Source of the DNA: Zhongshania aliphaticivorans
GTDB lineage: Bacteria; Pseudomonadota; Gammaproteobacteria; Pseudomonadales; Spongiibacteraceae
Assembly: GCF_902705875.1 (NCBI RefSeq)
Contig: NZ_CACSIK010000003.1
Coordinates: forward strand, 62,001-126,000
Length of the DNA stretch: 64,000 nt
Direction of reading: 5' to 3'
This document shows, one piece after another, positions 29,621 through 37,201 of this stretch. Position 1 is the stretch's first letter, and each line of letters opens with the position of its first letter. Made by a program: the position numbers and the translations under genes. The notes below the pieces were generated by a model. The model worked only from the letters and a program-made list of their open reading frames with translations, was not told where the DNA came from and did no database searches.

Positions 29621-31339
29621 ATGTTTAAGATAGACCATTATTCACGTAATTACGGCACCGCAATATTCGCGATACTGATACTACTGTTTTGCCAAATAAA
29701 CACGGCGCTGGCAGAAACCAATGTCCGCGCCAGCGTCGATCGCAATCAAGTTTCCAGTGAAGAAAGTTTTACCTTATCGTTAACCGCAGACAGTATTTTA
29801 TTTTCTGGCGAACCCGATATCGGCGACTTAGAAAACGAATTTCATATTATTAATCGCCAACAAAGCAGCCGCACCAATATCGTCAACGGTAAAGTAAATA
29901 GTAGCCGCCAATGGGACTATACCCTAGTCCCCAAACGAGAAGGCACGCTCACTATTCCGGCAATACCAATGGGTAAATACAGTACTCGCCCAATCACCAT
30001 CACCGTAAGTAAAGCCGCAAAATCCCAGCCCGCCGGCACCGAAAGTATCTACTTGGAGTCGGACGTCACACCACGTACAGCGTATGTACAGCAGGAATTG
30101 CAATACACATTAAAAATTCTAACCTCGGTAAATATCCTTGATGCGTCGCTGGATGCACCCGAAGTCGACAACGCCGTTGTCGAAGCCAATGGCGAAGATC
30201 GCTATCAAACCCTAATCAATGGCCGCTATTATCAAGTCATAGAGCGCCGCTACGCTATCTATCCGCAAACGAGCGGCACACTCACCATACCAACATTAAC
30301 CCTACAGGCGCGGGTGGAAGGCTATCGCCCCTCAATGTTAGATCCTGGCCGATTAGTGGTTAAACGCAGTGGTGAACATCGCGTAAAAGTATTGCCGCCA
30401 CCGGCAGATTTTAAAGGCTCTGTTTGGCTTCCTGCCGCTGATATGGCGATAGAAGAAAGCTGGAGCAAAAACCCCGACCAACTCAAAGTGGGCGACTCGG
30501 TTACACGCACCGTGAATATCAAAGCCGACGGCTTACTCGGCTCACAACTCCCCACACTGCCACAAATTAATTTGGCACACGCAAAGCTCTACCCTGACCA
30601 AGCAAAAATTGAAAAAGGCGATGACAAATCCAAGTGGACAGGCATTCGCAGTGAATCACTTGCCATTATTCCTACGCAAGCTGGCGAGTTTGTATTACCC
30701 GAGGTGAAGATTGCCTGGTGGAATACCACAAGTAATAAAGCGGAGTACGCGACTCTTCCAGAGAGAAAATTCACCGTTGCCCCCGCAGCAAGCGCAAGTG
30801 GCAACTCACAACCCACAGATTCACTTTCTACCAATTCAAATAGCATTGCAGATGTTGAGCAAAGCTCATCGACGGGAAACAACATCGATACAAGCAGCAA
30901 GCCCGCGAACACCACGCTACTTTGGGCTGCGCTTATCTTGCTGGCTCTTAGCAATATTGGCTTTGCATTGGCTTGGTGGCGAGCGCGCGGTCGCCATCCA
31001 GCGCCAACACACCCAGGCTCACCCGAAAATACGGATGAGGGGAAAGCCTTTAAAAACTTAGAACGATCTCTTAAAAATGATGAGGCTTACTCACAAATAC
31101 GACAGCATTTAACTCGCTGGGCACAGTCATATTTTAAACGCCCAATGACACTGAGTGATTTAAGCCGAGCATTACCGGAGCTTGCGGAGGGTTGTCAGCA
31201 ACTAGACGCTCATTTATTTGCTGGCCAGCAGATCACTATTGATAAGCTCGCACTACTGAACACCCTAAAGTCGGTACGCCAGCAAGGAAACACAAAACAG
31301 CGCGACCAAACGGCTCTCTCACCGCTTTATTCACGCTAA
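29621..31339 (+). CDS. batD: BatD family protein
   Basis: 572 aa from ATG 29621, which has AGGA ahead and a clear signal peptide (AIFAILILLFCQINTALA-ETN); the longer frame overlapping batB is rejected. The periplasmic part is built of beta-rich BatD repeats (VRASVDRNQVSSEESFTLSL, YTLVPKREGTLTIPAIP, a second FVLPEVKIAWWN). A membrane helix near residue 435 leads to a C-terminal cytoplasmic helical region. It is the last gene of the MoxR-Bat operon. Confidence 0.93.
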   Translation: MFKIDHYSRNYGTAIFAILILLFCQINTALAETNVRASVDRNQVSSEESFTLSLTADSILFSGEPDIGDLENEFHIINRQQSSRTNIVNGKVNSSRQWDYTLVPKREGTLTIPAIPMGKYSTRPITITVSKAAKSQPAGTESIYLESDVTPRTAYVQQELQYTLKILTSVNILDASLDAPEVDNAVVEANGEDRYQTLINGRYYQVIERRYAIYPQTSGTLTIPTLTLQARVEGYRPSMLDPGRLVVKRSGEHRVKVLPPPADFKGSVWLPAADMAIEESWSKNPDQLKVGDSVTRTVNIKADGLLGSQLPTLPQINLAHAKLYPDQAKIEKGDDKSKWTGIRSESLAIIPTQAGEFVLPEVKIAWWNTTSNKAEYATLPERKFTVAPAASASGNSQPTDSLSTNSNSIADVEQSSSTGNNIDTSSKPANTTLLWAALILLALSNIGFALAWWRARGRHPAPTHPGSPENTDEGKAFKNLERSLKNDEAYSQIRQHLTRWAQSYFKRPMTLSDLSRALPELAEGCQQLDAHLFAGQQITIDKLALLNTLKSVRQQGNTKQRDQTALSPLYSR

Positions 31340-31363
31340 TGCTTACCAATGAGGTGCAAAGTG

Positions 31364-32239
31364 CTAACTTGGTGCTGGCGCCTCTTTATGTCTAAGCACC
31401 AACACGCCACCCATAACGACACAAGCAATGCCTATAAAGGTCAATGTATCTGGAATATGCTCCCAGATTAACCAATCTAACAAGCCAGAAAACACCACAC
31501 CGAAATAACTGATAGGCGCTAACGCAGACGCTGACACATAGCGATACGCCAAGGTATACATCACAAAACAAAGATAGCTCGCGACGCCCATATACAAAAG
31601 ACTGGGCCATGCCGACGTCGGTATCGCTTGGCCATTCCAGAAATAAAAGGGCAAGCTGACTAACAGAGAAATACTAAAATAATAAAATAAAATACGGTTC
31701 TGTGGTTCATGCTGCGCCAACACCCGAGTACTCACCATCGACACTGCTAACCCAAGTGCAGACAACAATGCGAGTACATGCCACTGACTAAAATCTGCAA
31801 AGCCCGGCTTTAGCACCAACATCACGCCAACAAATCCAATCACTAATGGCGGCCAAGCTTCTTTACGTACTCGTTGACTAAACCATACAAAAATAACCAG
31901 AGGCACCATCAACGGCGCTGATGAGCGCAGCAAACTTGCTTCAACTAAGGAAATCTTACTAAGCGCAACATAATATAGATAAAAACAGGCGCAGCCACTG
32001 ACGCCACGTATCAAATGCAATCGAGGCCGTGAGGTTAAAATACCTTGCCGACCGGCCTTCATCACAGAGGGCAAGGCAAATAGAAAACTAATCCCATATT
32101 GGACTAAAACAATGGCCGAAACATGGACATCTTGTGATACATGCTTACCCACCGCTGCGATAGTACTTGAAATAAACACAGTCACTAATGACAACAGCAA
32201 GCCCGTTAACAGACGTTTCTTTTCTATTGCTGTTTGCAC
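31364..32239 (-). CDS. DMT-superfamily transporter (EamA family)
   Basis: 291 aa with ten predicted membrane helices in two EamA halves. Marks include LTGLLLSLVTVFISSTIAAVGKHV at the start, RGVSGCACFYLYYVALSKISLVEASLLRSSAPLMVPL in the middle and the conserved AYRYVSASALAPISYFGVVFSGLLDWLIWEHIPD at the end. Such proteins export amino acids, metabolites or drugs; the substrate is not deducible. It faces batD, tail to tail. Confidence 0.88.
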   Translation of the reverse strand: MQTAIEKKRLLTGLLLSLVTVFISSTIAAVGKHVSQDVHVSAIVLVQYGISFLFALPSVMKAGRQGILTSRPRLHLIRGVSGCACFYLYYVALSKISLVEASLLRSSAPLMVPLVIFVWFSQRVRKEAWPPLVIGFVGVMLVLKPGFADFSQWHVLALLSALGLAVSMVSTRVLAQHEPQNRILFYYFSISLLVSLPFYFWNGQAIPTSAWPSLLYMGVASYLCFVMYTLAYRYVSASALAPISYFGVVFSGLLDWLIWEHIPDTLTFIGIACVVMGGVLVLRHKEAPAPS

Positions 32240-32425
32240 ATTACAATCTCTAGTTATAGTTATGCCTCAGGGCTGGCGATAAATTAGATATCGCGGGCCA
32301 CACTATAATAAGAGTCATTGAACTTGGCTAGTAAATAAGCAAGGGAGCACCCCTGTCTTTCTGGTAAGCATTCATTAAATTACCAGTATGGTTCAAGCTT
32401 TCTTAATTCATTAATCGAGTTAAAA

Positions 32426-32445
32426 ACACCTATTAATATAGGTGT
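32426..32445. repeat. Inverted repeat upstream of the zinc-protease-like lipoprotein
   Basis: Perfect eight-base arms ACACCTAT / ATAGGTGT around TAAT, about 75 bases before the lipoprotein start. Possible operator. Confidence 0.45.
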
Positions 32446-32520
32446 ACGAGCTTGCAGATATACCTAGTCATGTAACAATAGGTACAGTCAATTAATTATG
32501 ATGAAAAGGATGACGTTCTG

Positions 32521-33363
32521 ATGAAAAGGATTTTTTGTTCACTTATGTTACCGCTTGCTGTGGCCCTAGCCGGCTGTGGCGGTGGGGGTGGTGGGGGAAG
32601 TTCACTCCCTGTAGTCGATGAGGCGGGAATCTTAGACAATTTAAAGATTACCAACCTTAATTATTCTAACCCATATGCTTCGCGAACAAGCTCTTGGGGG
32701 TGGGACACTAACCCTGTGTGCGATGACCCTGCTAAGAAAGAAAATGGGACTGTATATGGTGACCCTGATTGTCCATATAGAGAGCCTCCTCGAAGTGACC
32801 AATGGGAAGACACTACAATAGACCGTTTAAAAAAATGGGACATTGCCGGCGAAGGGTTGATCCCCGTGAAGCATAACGACAGTCAATATGGTATCCATGC
32901 TATGGATACCATAGAAGAAAAGGTCGGGATGACTTTATTTGATCGAAACTCAATTTTGAACGTCGCGGACGAAGATATCGAGCGAGGCATAATTATTAGC
33001 GAGGGAACTGCCACAGGCGGTTTTAATCAGCCGGCAGGGTTTGCCTGCGGTAATGTTCACCCCTATGACCAGCCATATAATGTGAGATACGAATGGTATG
33101 ACGAGCATGGCGTTATATTTGGACCGCTTATGCTTCATATCGGCTCTGATGACCCTCATGGTTGTACAAATGGTGCAAACCTCTATGATATTGCCGTACA
33201 TGAGATGATGCATGCTCTTGGCCTAGGTACTCATTTTGAGGGGTTTGGCATAGGACCGATGTTCGATGATAATGCTTGGAATGTGTTGCACAACATTCTA
33301 ACTAACCAGCAAAATGCTAATGAGTTTGAGCTGGTTATAGAGAAGCGCTTTCCAGAGGAGTAG
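32521..33363 (+). CDS. Lipoprotein with zinc-metalloprotease motif
   Basis: 280 aa. The signal peptide ends with lipobox LAGC (Cys19), followed by a run of glycines, so it should be membrane-anchored outside the cytoplasm. Near the C-terminus is HEMMHALGLGTH (His227-His231, His238), which resembles the metzincin HExxHxxGxxH zinc site but with the third His one position later. Most of the protein has no family I recognise; six or more cysteines could form disulfides. An AAGGA lies ten bases before the chosen ATG. A peptidase role is inferred from the motif only. It is close to the HvfA-like locus, but I see no functional link. Confidence 0.75.
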   Translation: MKRIFCSLMLPLAVALAGCGGGGGGGSSLPVVDEAGILDNLKITNLNYSNPYASRTSSWGWDTNPVCDDPAKKENGTVYGDPDCPYREPPRSDQWEDTTIDRLKKWDIAGEGLIPVKHNDSQYGIHAMDTIEEKVGMTLFDRNSILNVADEDIERGIIISEGTATGGFNQPAGFACGNVHPYDQPYNVRYEWYDEHGVIFGPLMLHIGSDDPHGCTNGANLYDIAVHEMMHALGLGTHFEGFGIGPMFDDNAWNVLHNILTNQQNANEFELVIEKRFPEE

Positions 33364-33457
33364 ATACGCAGGAGCTTTGCAAGTCTGAGCTGCTATAGCT
33401 GAGCACCTTTGCTCAATTTAGTAGTCCTGCCTTGTGTTTAATAATGGGGTTATGAGT

Positions 33458-33497
33458 ATGAGAGTTACCCTTATCAAAACGGGTAACTCTCATCTTT
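33458..33497 (+). terminator. Terminator-like hairpin after the lipoprotein gene
   Basis: Perfect thirteen-base arms ATGAGAGTTACCC / GGGTAACTCTCAT with a ten-base loop, followed by CTTTTC. It separates the plus-strand lipoprotein gene from the convergent HvfA-like gene. Confidence 0.65.
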
Positions 33498-33538
33498 TCA
33501 AGTAGATCAGTTCATACTTGGGCTTCTACACTATATTA

Positions 33539-33865
33539 CTACTTGTCGCCGCCACATTTTCCTTCGCCGCACTTACCTTCTTTAGATGCTTTATCTGCAC
33601 CGCATTTGGCTTCACCACATTTACCTTCTTTAGACGCCTTATCTGCGCCGCACTTGGCTTCACCACATTTACCTTCGGCAGATTTTTTCTCTCCGCCACA
33701 TTTTCCTTCACCGCATTTACCTTCGGCATCTTTTGCATAATCTGCTAACTGATACCCGCTATTCATTTGCTTTGCCGCAAACGGGTTGGTATCTGCAATA
33801 GCTACTGAAGCCATTGAAGAAGCTAACATTGCCGCACTTAGAGCCGTCATCGCAGTATTTTTCAT
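33539..33865 (-). CDS. HvfA-like Cys-repeat RiPP precursor (putative copper-binding peptide)
   Basis: 108 aa. A Sec signal peptide ends at AIA-DTN (residue ~24). After a short spacer the whole C-terminal half is E(G/A)KCG repeats: eight cysteines at 51, 56, 67, 72, 83, 88, 99 and 104, two per 16-residue period. In Haemophilus, HvfA peptides with EGKCG motifs are modified by the iron enzyme HvfB and its partner HvfC into oxazolone/thioamide copper chelators. Those two genes are not here. The gene points away from the HvfX-ECF-anti-sigma set and shares its control region. A good AAGGTGA precedes the ATG. Unmodified, it could still bind metal through its thiols. Confidence 0.85.
   Translation of the reverse strand: MKNTAMTALSAAMLASSMASVAIADTNPFAAKQMNSGYQLADYAKDAEGKCGEGKCGGEKKSAEGKCGEAKCGADKASKEGKCGEAKCGADKASKEGKCGEGKCGGDK
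33578..33673 (-). repeat. Two 48-base tandem repeats inside the HvfA-like gene
   Basis: Units 33578-33625 and 33626-33673 differ at only a few third positions and each encodes one 16-residue EGKCG-EAKCG block. They indicate recent growth of the repeat domain by duplication. Confidence 0.85.
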
Positions 33866-33933
33866 TGTATCGTCACCTTAAATTGTCAATTTGAAAGAGT
33901 AAATTTGGTCACGCCTTAACGACGCTACCTATA

Positions 33934-33960
33934 AGAGAAACAACAATACAAACTGTTACA
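33934..33960 (-). promoter_or_regulatory. Candidate ECF-type promoter of the HvfA-like gene
   Basis: TGTAAC on the minus strand (33960-33955) is followed after 16 bases by TCTCT. The -35 is identical to that of the divergent promoter at 33992; the -10 is a poor match to CGTCT, so the call rests on the -35 and symmetry. Confidence 0.4.
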
Positions 33961-33991
33961 ACAATCTGAAAAAAAATAATTTCTCAATGTG

Positions 33992-34018
33992 TGTAACAAG
34001 GATAACTGCCGCACGTCT
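33992..34018 (+). promoter_or_regulatory. Candidate ECF sigma promoter of the hvfX-ECF-anti-sigma operon
   Basis: TGTAAC (33992-33997), a 16-base spacer and CGTCT (34014-34018). This has the AAC-type -35 and CGTC-type -10 of many autoregulated ECF sigma promoters. It lies 80 bases before the hvfX start. Confidence 0.6.
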
Positions 34019-34098
34019 CACAAGCATGAAGCGGTCGATATGATTCCATATATCAAATCACTGCACTTGAATCACAAGTAGTATACGGAGCAAACCTT

Positions 34099-34704
34099 AT
34101 GGTAGATTTTTTTAGCAGAATTCATCAATTACAGAATGCTATTGGGAATGCCTTAACACCATTAAACGGCCTGCCATCACTGGCTCTTCGCCTTTACCTA
34201 GTCCCCGTTTTCTGGATGGCGGGAAGCAGCAAAATGATGCACTTTGCAGATACCGCACAATGGTTTGGTAATAGTGATTGGGGACTTGGCCTACCCGCAC
34301 CTTATTTAATGGCCTTTTTGGCCACCGCCGCCGAGGTAGTGGGAGCGATATTTCTACTAATAGGCTTCGCTACTCGGTGGATTTCTATCCCCTTGGCAAT
34401 AACAATGATTGTCGCTGCAACCACCGTACATTGGAGCAATGGCTGGCAGGCCATCGCTGACGCCAGCGCCCCCTTTGCCAACGAGCGCGTTGCCGAATCG
34501 GTGGACAAGCTTGCGGCGGCTAGGTCACTACTTGAAACCCACGGCAATTACGATTGGCTTACCTCTAGCGGCAATTTTGTTGTACTAAATAACGGTATTG
34601 AGTTCTCAGTGACGTATTTACTCATGCTGCTAGCGCTATTGGTCATGGGTGGCGGTCGCTATGTCAGCGTTGACTATTGGCTTGGTCGCGCCACTGAAAA
34701 ATGA
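34099..34704 (+). CDS. DoxX-type membrane protein, HvfX-like
   Basis: 201 aa with four or five membrane helices. The N-terminal half is DoxX-like (ALRLYLVPVFWMAGSSKMMHFADT, then a helix with AAEVVGAIFLLIGFATR). The C-terminal part (NYDWLTSSGNFVVLNNGIEFSVTYLLMLLALLVMGGGRYVSVDYWL) is the extension typical of the HvfX subgroup that accompanies HvfA/B/C copper-RiPP genes. Its exact role is unproven; a part in peptide maturation or copper handling at the membrane is supposed. GGAG precedes the ATG. It heads an operon with the ECF sigma factor. Confidence 0.85.
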   Translation: MVDFFSRIHQLQNAIGNALTPLNGLPSLALRLYLVPVFWMAGSSKMMHFADTAQWFGNSDWGLGLPAPYLMAFLATAAEVVGAIFLLIGFATRWISIPLAITMIVAATTVHWSNGWQAIADASAPFANERVAESVDKLAAARSLLETHGNYDWLTSSGNFVVLNNGIEFSVTYLLMLLALLVMGGGRYVSVDYWLGRATEK

Positions 34705-34727
34705 TGATTAATGCAAATAGAAAGACA

Positions 34728-34750
34728 ACTGCTTGTTGCCTGCAAGCAGT
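34728..34750 (+). other. Hairpin between hvfX-like gene and ECF sigma gene
   Basis: Eight-base arms ACTGCTTG / CAAGCAGT with a seven-base loop and no T-run. It may adjust the ratio of sigma factor to membrane protein. Confidence 0.4.
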
Positions 34751-34782
34751 GTGATCGGCGACACTAGAGGCCTAGCCATGAT

Positions 34783-35409
34783 TTGGACCCCTCTGTGTCA
34801 CTGTCTATTAGCGATCAAGATCTTATCACCCGCCTCAAAAAAGGTGATAACAACGCATTTAAGCACCTTATTAGCACCTATCACACCAAGCTGCTGATCG
34901 TTGCTAGAGCAATCGCTGGCGATGTGTTTGCAGAAGATGTAACACAGGAAGCCTGGAGCTCAATTTATAAGGCAATTGGTAAATTTGAAGGCCGGTCCAG
35001 CTTGTCTACATGGATGATACAAATAGTGAGCAATGAAGCCAAATCTCGCCTGCGAAAAGAAAAGCGTCACAGCAGCTTTGGCGACATTGACGAAGTGCGA
35101 CCAGAAATTGCCGCTGAACATTTTGATGACAAGGGGCATTGGGTTAATCCACCCTCGCACTGGGACATCAATACACCAGAACTCATGCTGCAAGAGGATC
35201 AATTAAAACACTGTATTGAACACACATTAACCATATTACCGGAAAATCAAAAAGCGGTGTTTTTACTGCGTGATGTAGAACAGAACAGTTTGGAGCGAAT
35301 AGCAGAGACGCTTTCGCTCAGTGAATCCAATGTCAGAGTGGTTTTACACCGGGCGAGATTACAGTTAATGAAAACGATTAACCATTATCAGGAGACGGGC
35401 GAATGCTAA
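34783..35409 (+). CDS. ECF-family RNA polymerase sigma factor
   Basis: 208 aa. Sigma-2 region is residues ~20-90 (NAFKHLISTYHTKLLIVARAIAGD, AEDVTQEAWSSIYKAIGKFEGRSSLSTWMIQIVSNEAKSRLRKE) and sigma-4 ~145-200 (LTILPENQKAVFLLRDVEQNSLERIAETLSLSESNVRVVLHRARLQL). The linker with GHWVNPPSHWD is typical of the group beside zinc-finger anti-sigmas. The start is uncertain: TTG 34783 or GTG 34795; no ATG is in frame. The 3' end overlaps the anti-sigma gene by seven bases. It probably activates its own operon and the HvfA-like gene. Confidence 0.93.
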   Translation: MDPSVSLSISDQDLITRLKKGDNNAFKHLISTYHTKLLIVARAIAGDVFAEDVTQEAWSSIYKAIGKFEGRSSLSTWMIQIVSNEAKSRLRKEKRHSSFGDIDEVRPEIAAEHFDDKGHWVNPPSHWDINTPELMLQEDQLKHCIEHTLTILPENQKAVFLLRDVEQNSLERIAETLSLSESNVRVVLHRARLQLMKTINHYQETGEC

Positions 35410-35669
35410 ATTGTAAGCAATTTACCGATCTTGCCAGTGACCATATAGACCAGCAGCACAGCGGTTGGAAACTCATTAAAATCCGCATGCATCTGATAAT
35501 TTGTCGTCATTGCCGACGTTTTAATCGCCATCTTGACCGCAGCAGACAAACTGGGGCTGCATTAGCGCAGCAACTTTGGCGTACAGACAAAAACACCACC
35601 GAGAAGATCTTTTCACGACTTACTCAAGCCCCTCAAAACAGCGATGGCAACAAGCCACAAGACGAATAA
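35403..35669 (+). CDS. Zinc-finger (zf-HC2) anti-sigma factor
   Basis: 88 aa, translationally coupled to the ECF gene. The motif HLIICRHCRRF gives the Hx3-Cx2-C arrangement of the zinc-binding anti-sigma domain (His about residue 30, Cys about 34 and 37). There is no membrane helix, so it would be a soluble sensor, plausibly of metal or thiol-oxidising stress that removes its zinc. The polar C-terminus shows nothing further. Confidence 0.82.
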   Translation: MLNCKQFTDLASDHIDQQHSGWKLIKIRMHLIICRHCRRFNRHLDRSRQTGAALAQQLWRTDKNTTEKIFSRLTQAPQNSDGNKPQDE

Positions 35670-35683
35670 TCCCCGCCGCACTA

Positions 35684-36916
35684 TTACGCGGCAGGTAAAT
35701 AAACACGAAATTCTGCTCCCTCGCCCTCGCTGCCTTCCACCATAATTCGGCCGTCGTACTCATCAAGAATACGTCGGCAAATCGCCAAGCCTATGCCATT
35801 ACCTTCGTATTCATGTTCAGCTTGGAGGCGTTCAAAAACACCAAATATCCGGTTGCGATACTGCCTCGCAATACCGATGCCATTGTCGCGAATATAAAAC
35901 CCGACCTCGCCAGGATCACCGTCGGCCAAAGGCCCAATGACAATTTCAGGGGTGTTATTTACGGCGCTAAATTTGATGGCATTGCTAAGTATTTGCGACA
36001 TCAATTTACTTGCCACCTCTAAAGGCAATCTTGACACTCCTAAGGGGCTGCGTTGCAATCTCACCCCAAGGCTTTCCACTGAATCAGCATTGTCCTCCAG
36101 CGCGCGCTCTAGTGCTGCATCCAATGAACTTGAATCATTATCACCCTTTGCCTTTAGCAGTGAATATTCGTGTAGATCATCTATCATTGACGTCGTTCTT
36201 TTTGCTGACGCCACCATCATTCCCAGCCATTTCGCCTCGTCTTCTGCCATTCTATCCATTAAACGGTCTGACAATAATTCACCAAATACCGCAATTGAAC
36301 GCAGTGGCTCTTTAATATCTCGGGCGGTCACCATGGCGTATTGTTCAAGCGCCGCATTTGAGCGCTCTAGGGTTAGCTGATTCTGCTCTAAGAGTGTTTT
36401 CATCACTCGGGTTTCTGCGAGCTCTTCAGTACGCGCATCTACCCGCCGCTGTAAATCATTAGATAAGCGTTCAATTTCAGCCCTTTGCTTGGTATTTTCT
36501 GCTGCCTCATCACGCAACTTTTGATTTAAATCCAATAACTGTTGATTACTCGGTATCGCAAGTGCCTTAGGGATTAAGGGCCACACCACAATGGCAGTAC
36601 CAACAGAGGCAATGGCGGTAATCAATTTTACAAAGCCACTTAGCCAATAAGCCCCATACCACACATTAAATATATTGATTAAATGGGTGGCACCACAGGC
36701 AAAGATAAAAATGGCAAACATCACAAAAATATAATTGAATTTTAAATCTTCTCGTTTGCGCACCAAATACACTAAGGCGATAGGGATAGTAAAATAAGAC
36801 AGCGTGATTAAAACGTCACTTATCACATGCAAGCGAACAAGGTCATCATTCCATAGATAACAATGCCCGTGAGGCGGCATTTCTGGACCTAACAAAAAAT
36901 TCATAACATCAGACAT
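35684..36916 (-). CDS. Ethylene-receptor-like sensor kinase with degenerate H-box
   Basis: 410 aa. Residues ~25-120 form three membrane helices closely matching the copper-dependent ethylene-binding domain of plant ETR1: SDVLITLSYFTIP (Asp34) and FIFACGATHLIN, with Cys74 and His78 at the positions of the ETR1 copper ligands Cys65 and His69. A coiled coil follows (130-190). The dimerisation/phosphotransfer helix reads TARDIKEPLRSI, where the expected His is Arg199 (codon CGA). The ATPase domain is intact: N312 box, DNGIGI (344) and GNGIGLAI (372). It may signal by ATP binding or through a partner rather than by autophosphorylation. No response regulator adjoins it. Confidence 0.85.
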   Translation of the reverse strand: MSDVMNFLLGPEMPPHGHCYLWNDDLVRLHVISDVLITLSYFTIPIALVYLVRKREDLKFNYIFVMFAIFIFACGATHLINIFNVWYGAYWLSGFVKLITAIASVGTAIVVWPLIPKALAIPSNQQLLDLNQKLRDEAAENTKQRAEIERLSNDLQRRVDARTEELAETRVMKTLLEQNQLTLERSNAALEQYAMVTARDIKEPLRSIAVFGELLSDRLMDRMAEDEAKWLGMMVASAKRTTSMIDDLHEYSLLKAKGDNDSSSLDAALERALEDNADSVESLGVRLQRSPLGVSRLPLEVASKLMSQILSNAIKFSAVNNTPEIVIGPLADGDPGEVGFYIRDNGIGIARQYRNRIFGVFERLQAEHEYEGNGIGLAICRRILDEYDGRIMVEGSEGEGAEFRVYLPAA

Positions 36917-37201
36917 TTCTAATACTCGCTTATCACGCGCCTACCAAACCTAGCTTAGAGCCACATTTACCACCAACACAACAGGGCTTTATACTAAGAC
37001 CTGTGGCCAATAAACACTGTGAATTTCACCTACAACAGCAAAGTCATCTTTAGATACTAGCTTAGCCTAGATACCATCTCCTCTCCCCAGCCCCATATCA
37101 ACAATATTTAAGTAATGCCTTTTCCCCTCTGCCTCCGCTACACTATATGCCAACGCTTTAAATGAAATACTGACCCCATTAAAAATAATAATGCTGATAG
37201 G

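Noticed and set aside
32498..32521. Mini-ORF MMKRMTF ending on the lipoprotein start (TGATG), and a duplicated GATGAAAAGGA
   Set aside because: The duplication supplies the ribosome site AAGGA; seven codons without a regulatory pattern are not evidence for a leader peptide.
33518..33748. Plus-strand repeat proteins opposite the HvfA-like gene
   Set aside because: The repeats come from the minus-strand EGKCG codons; only the minus frame has a signal peptide and ribosome site.
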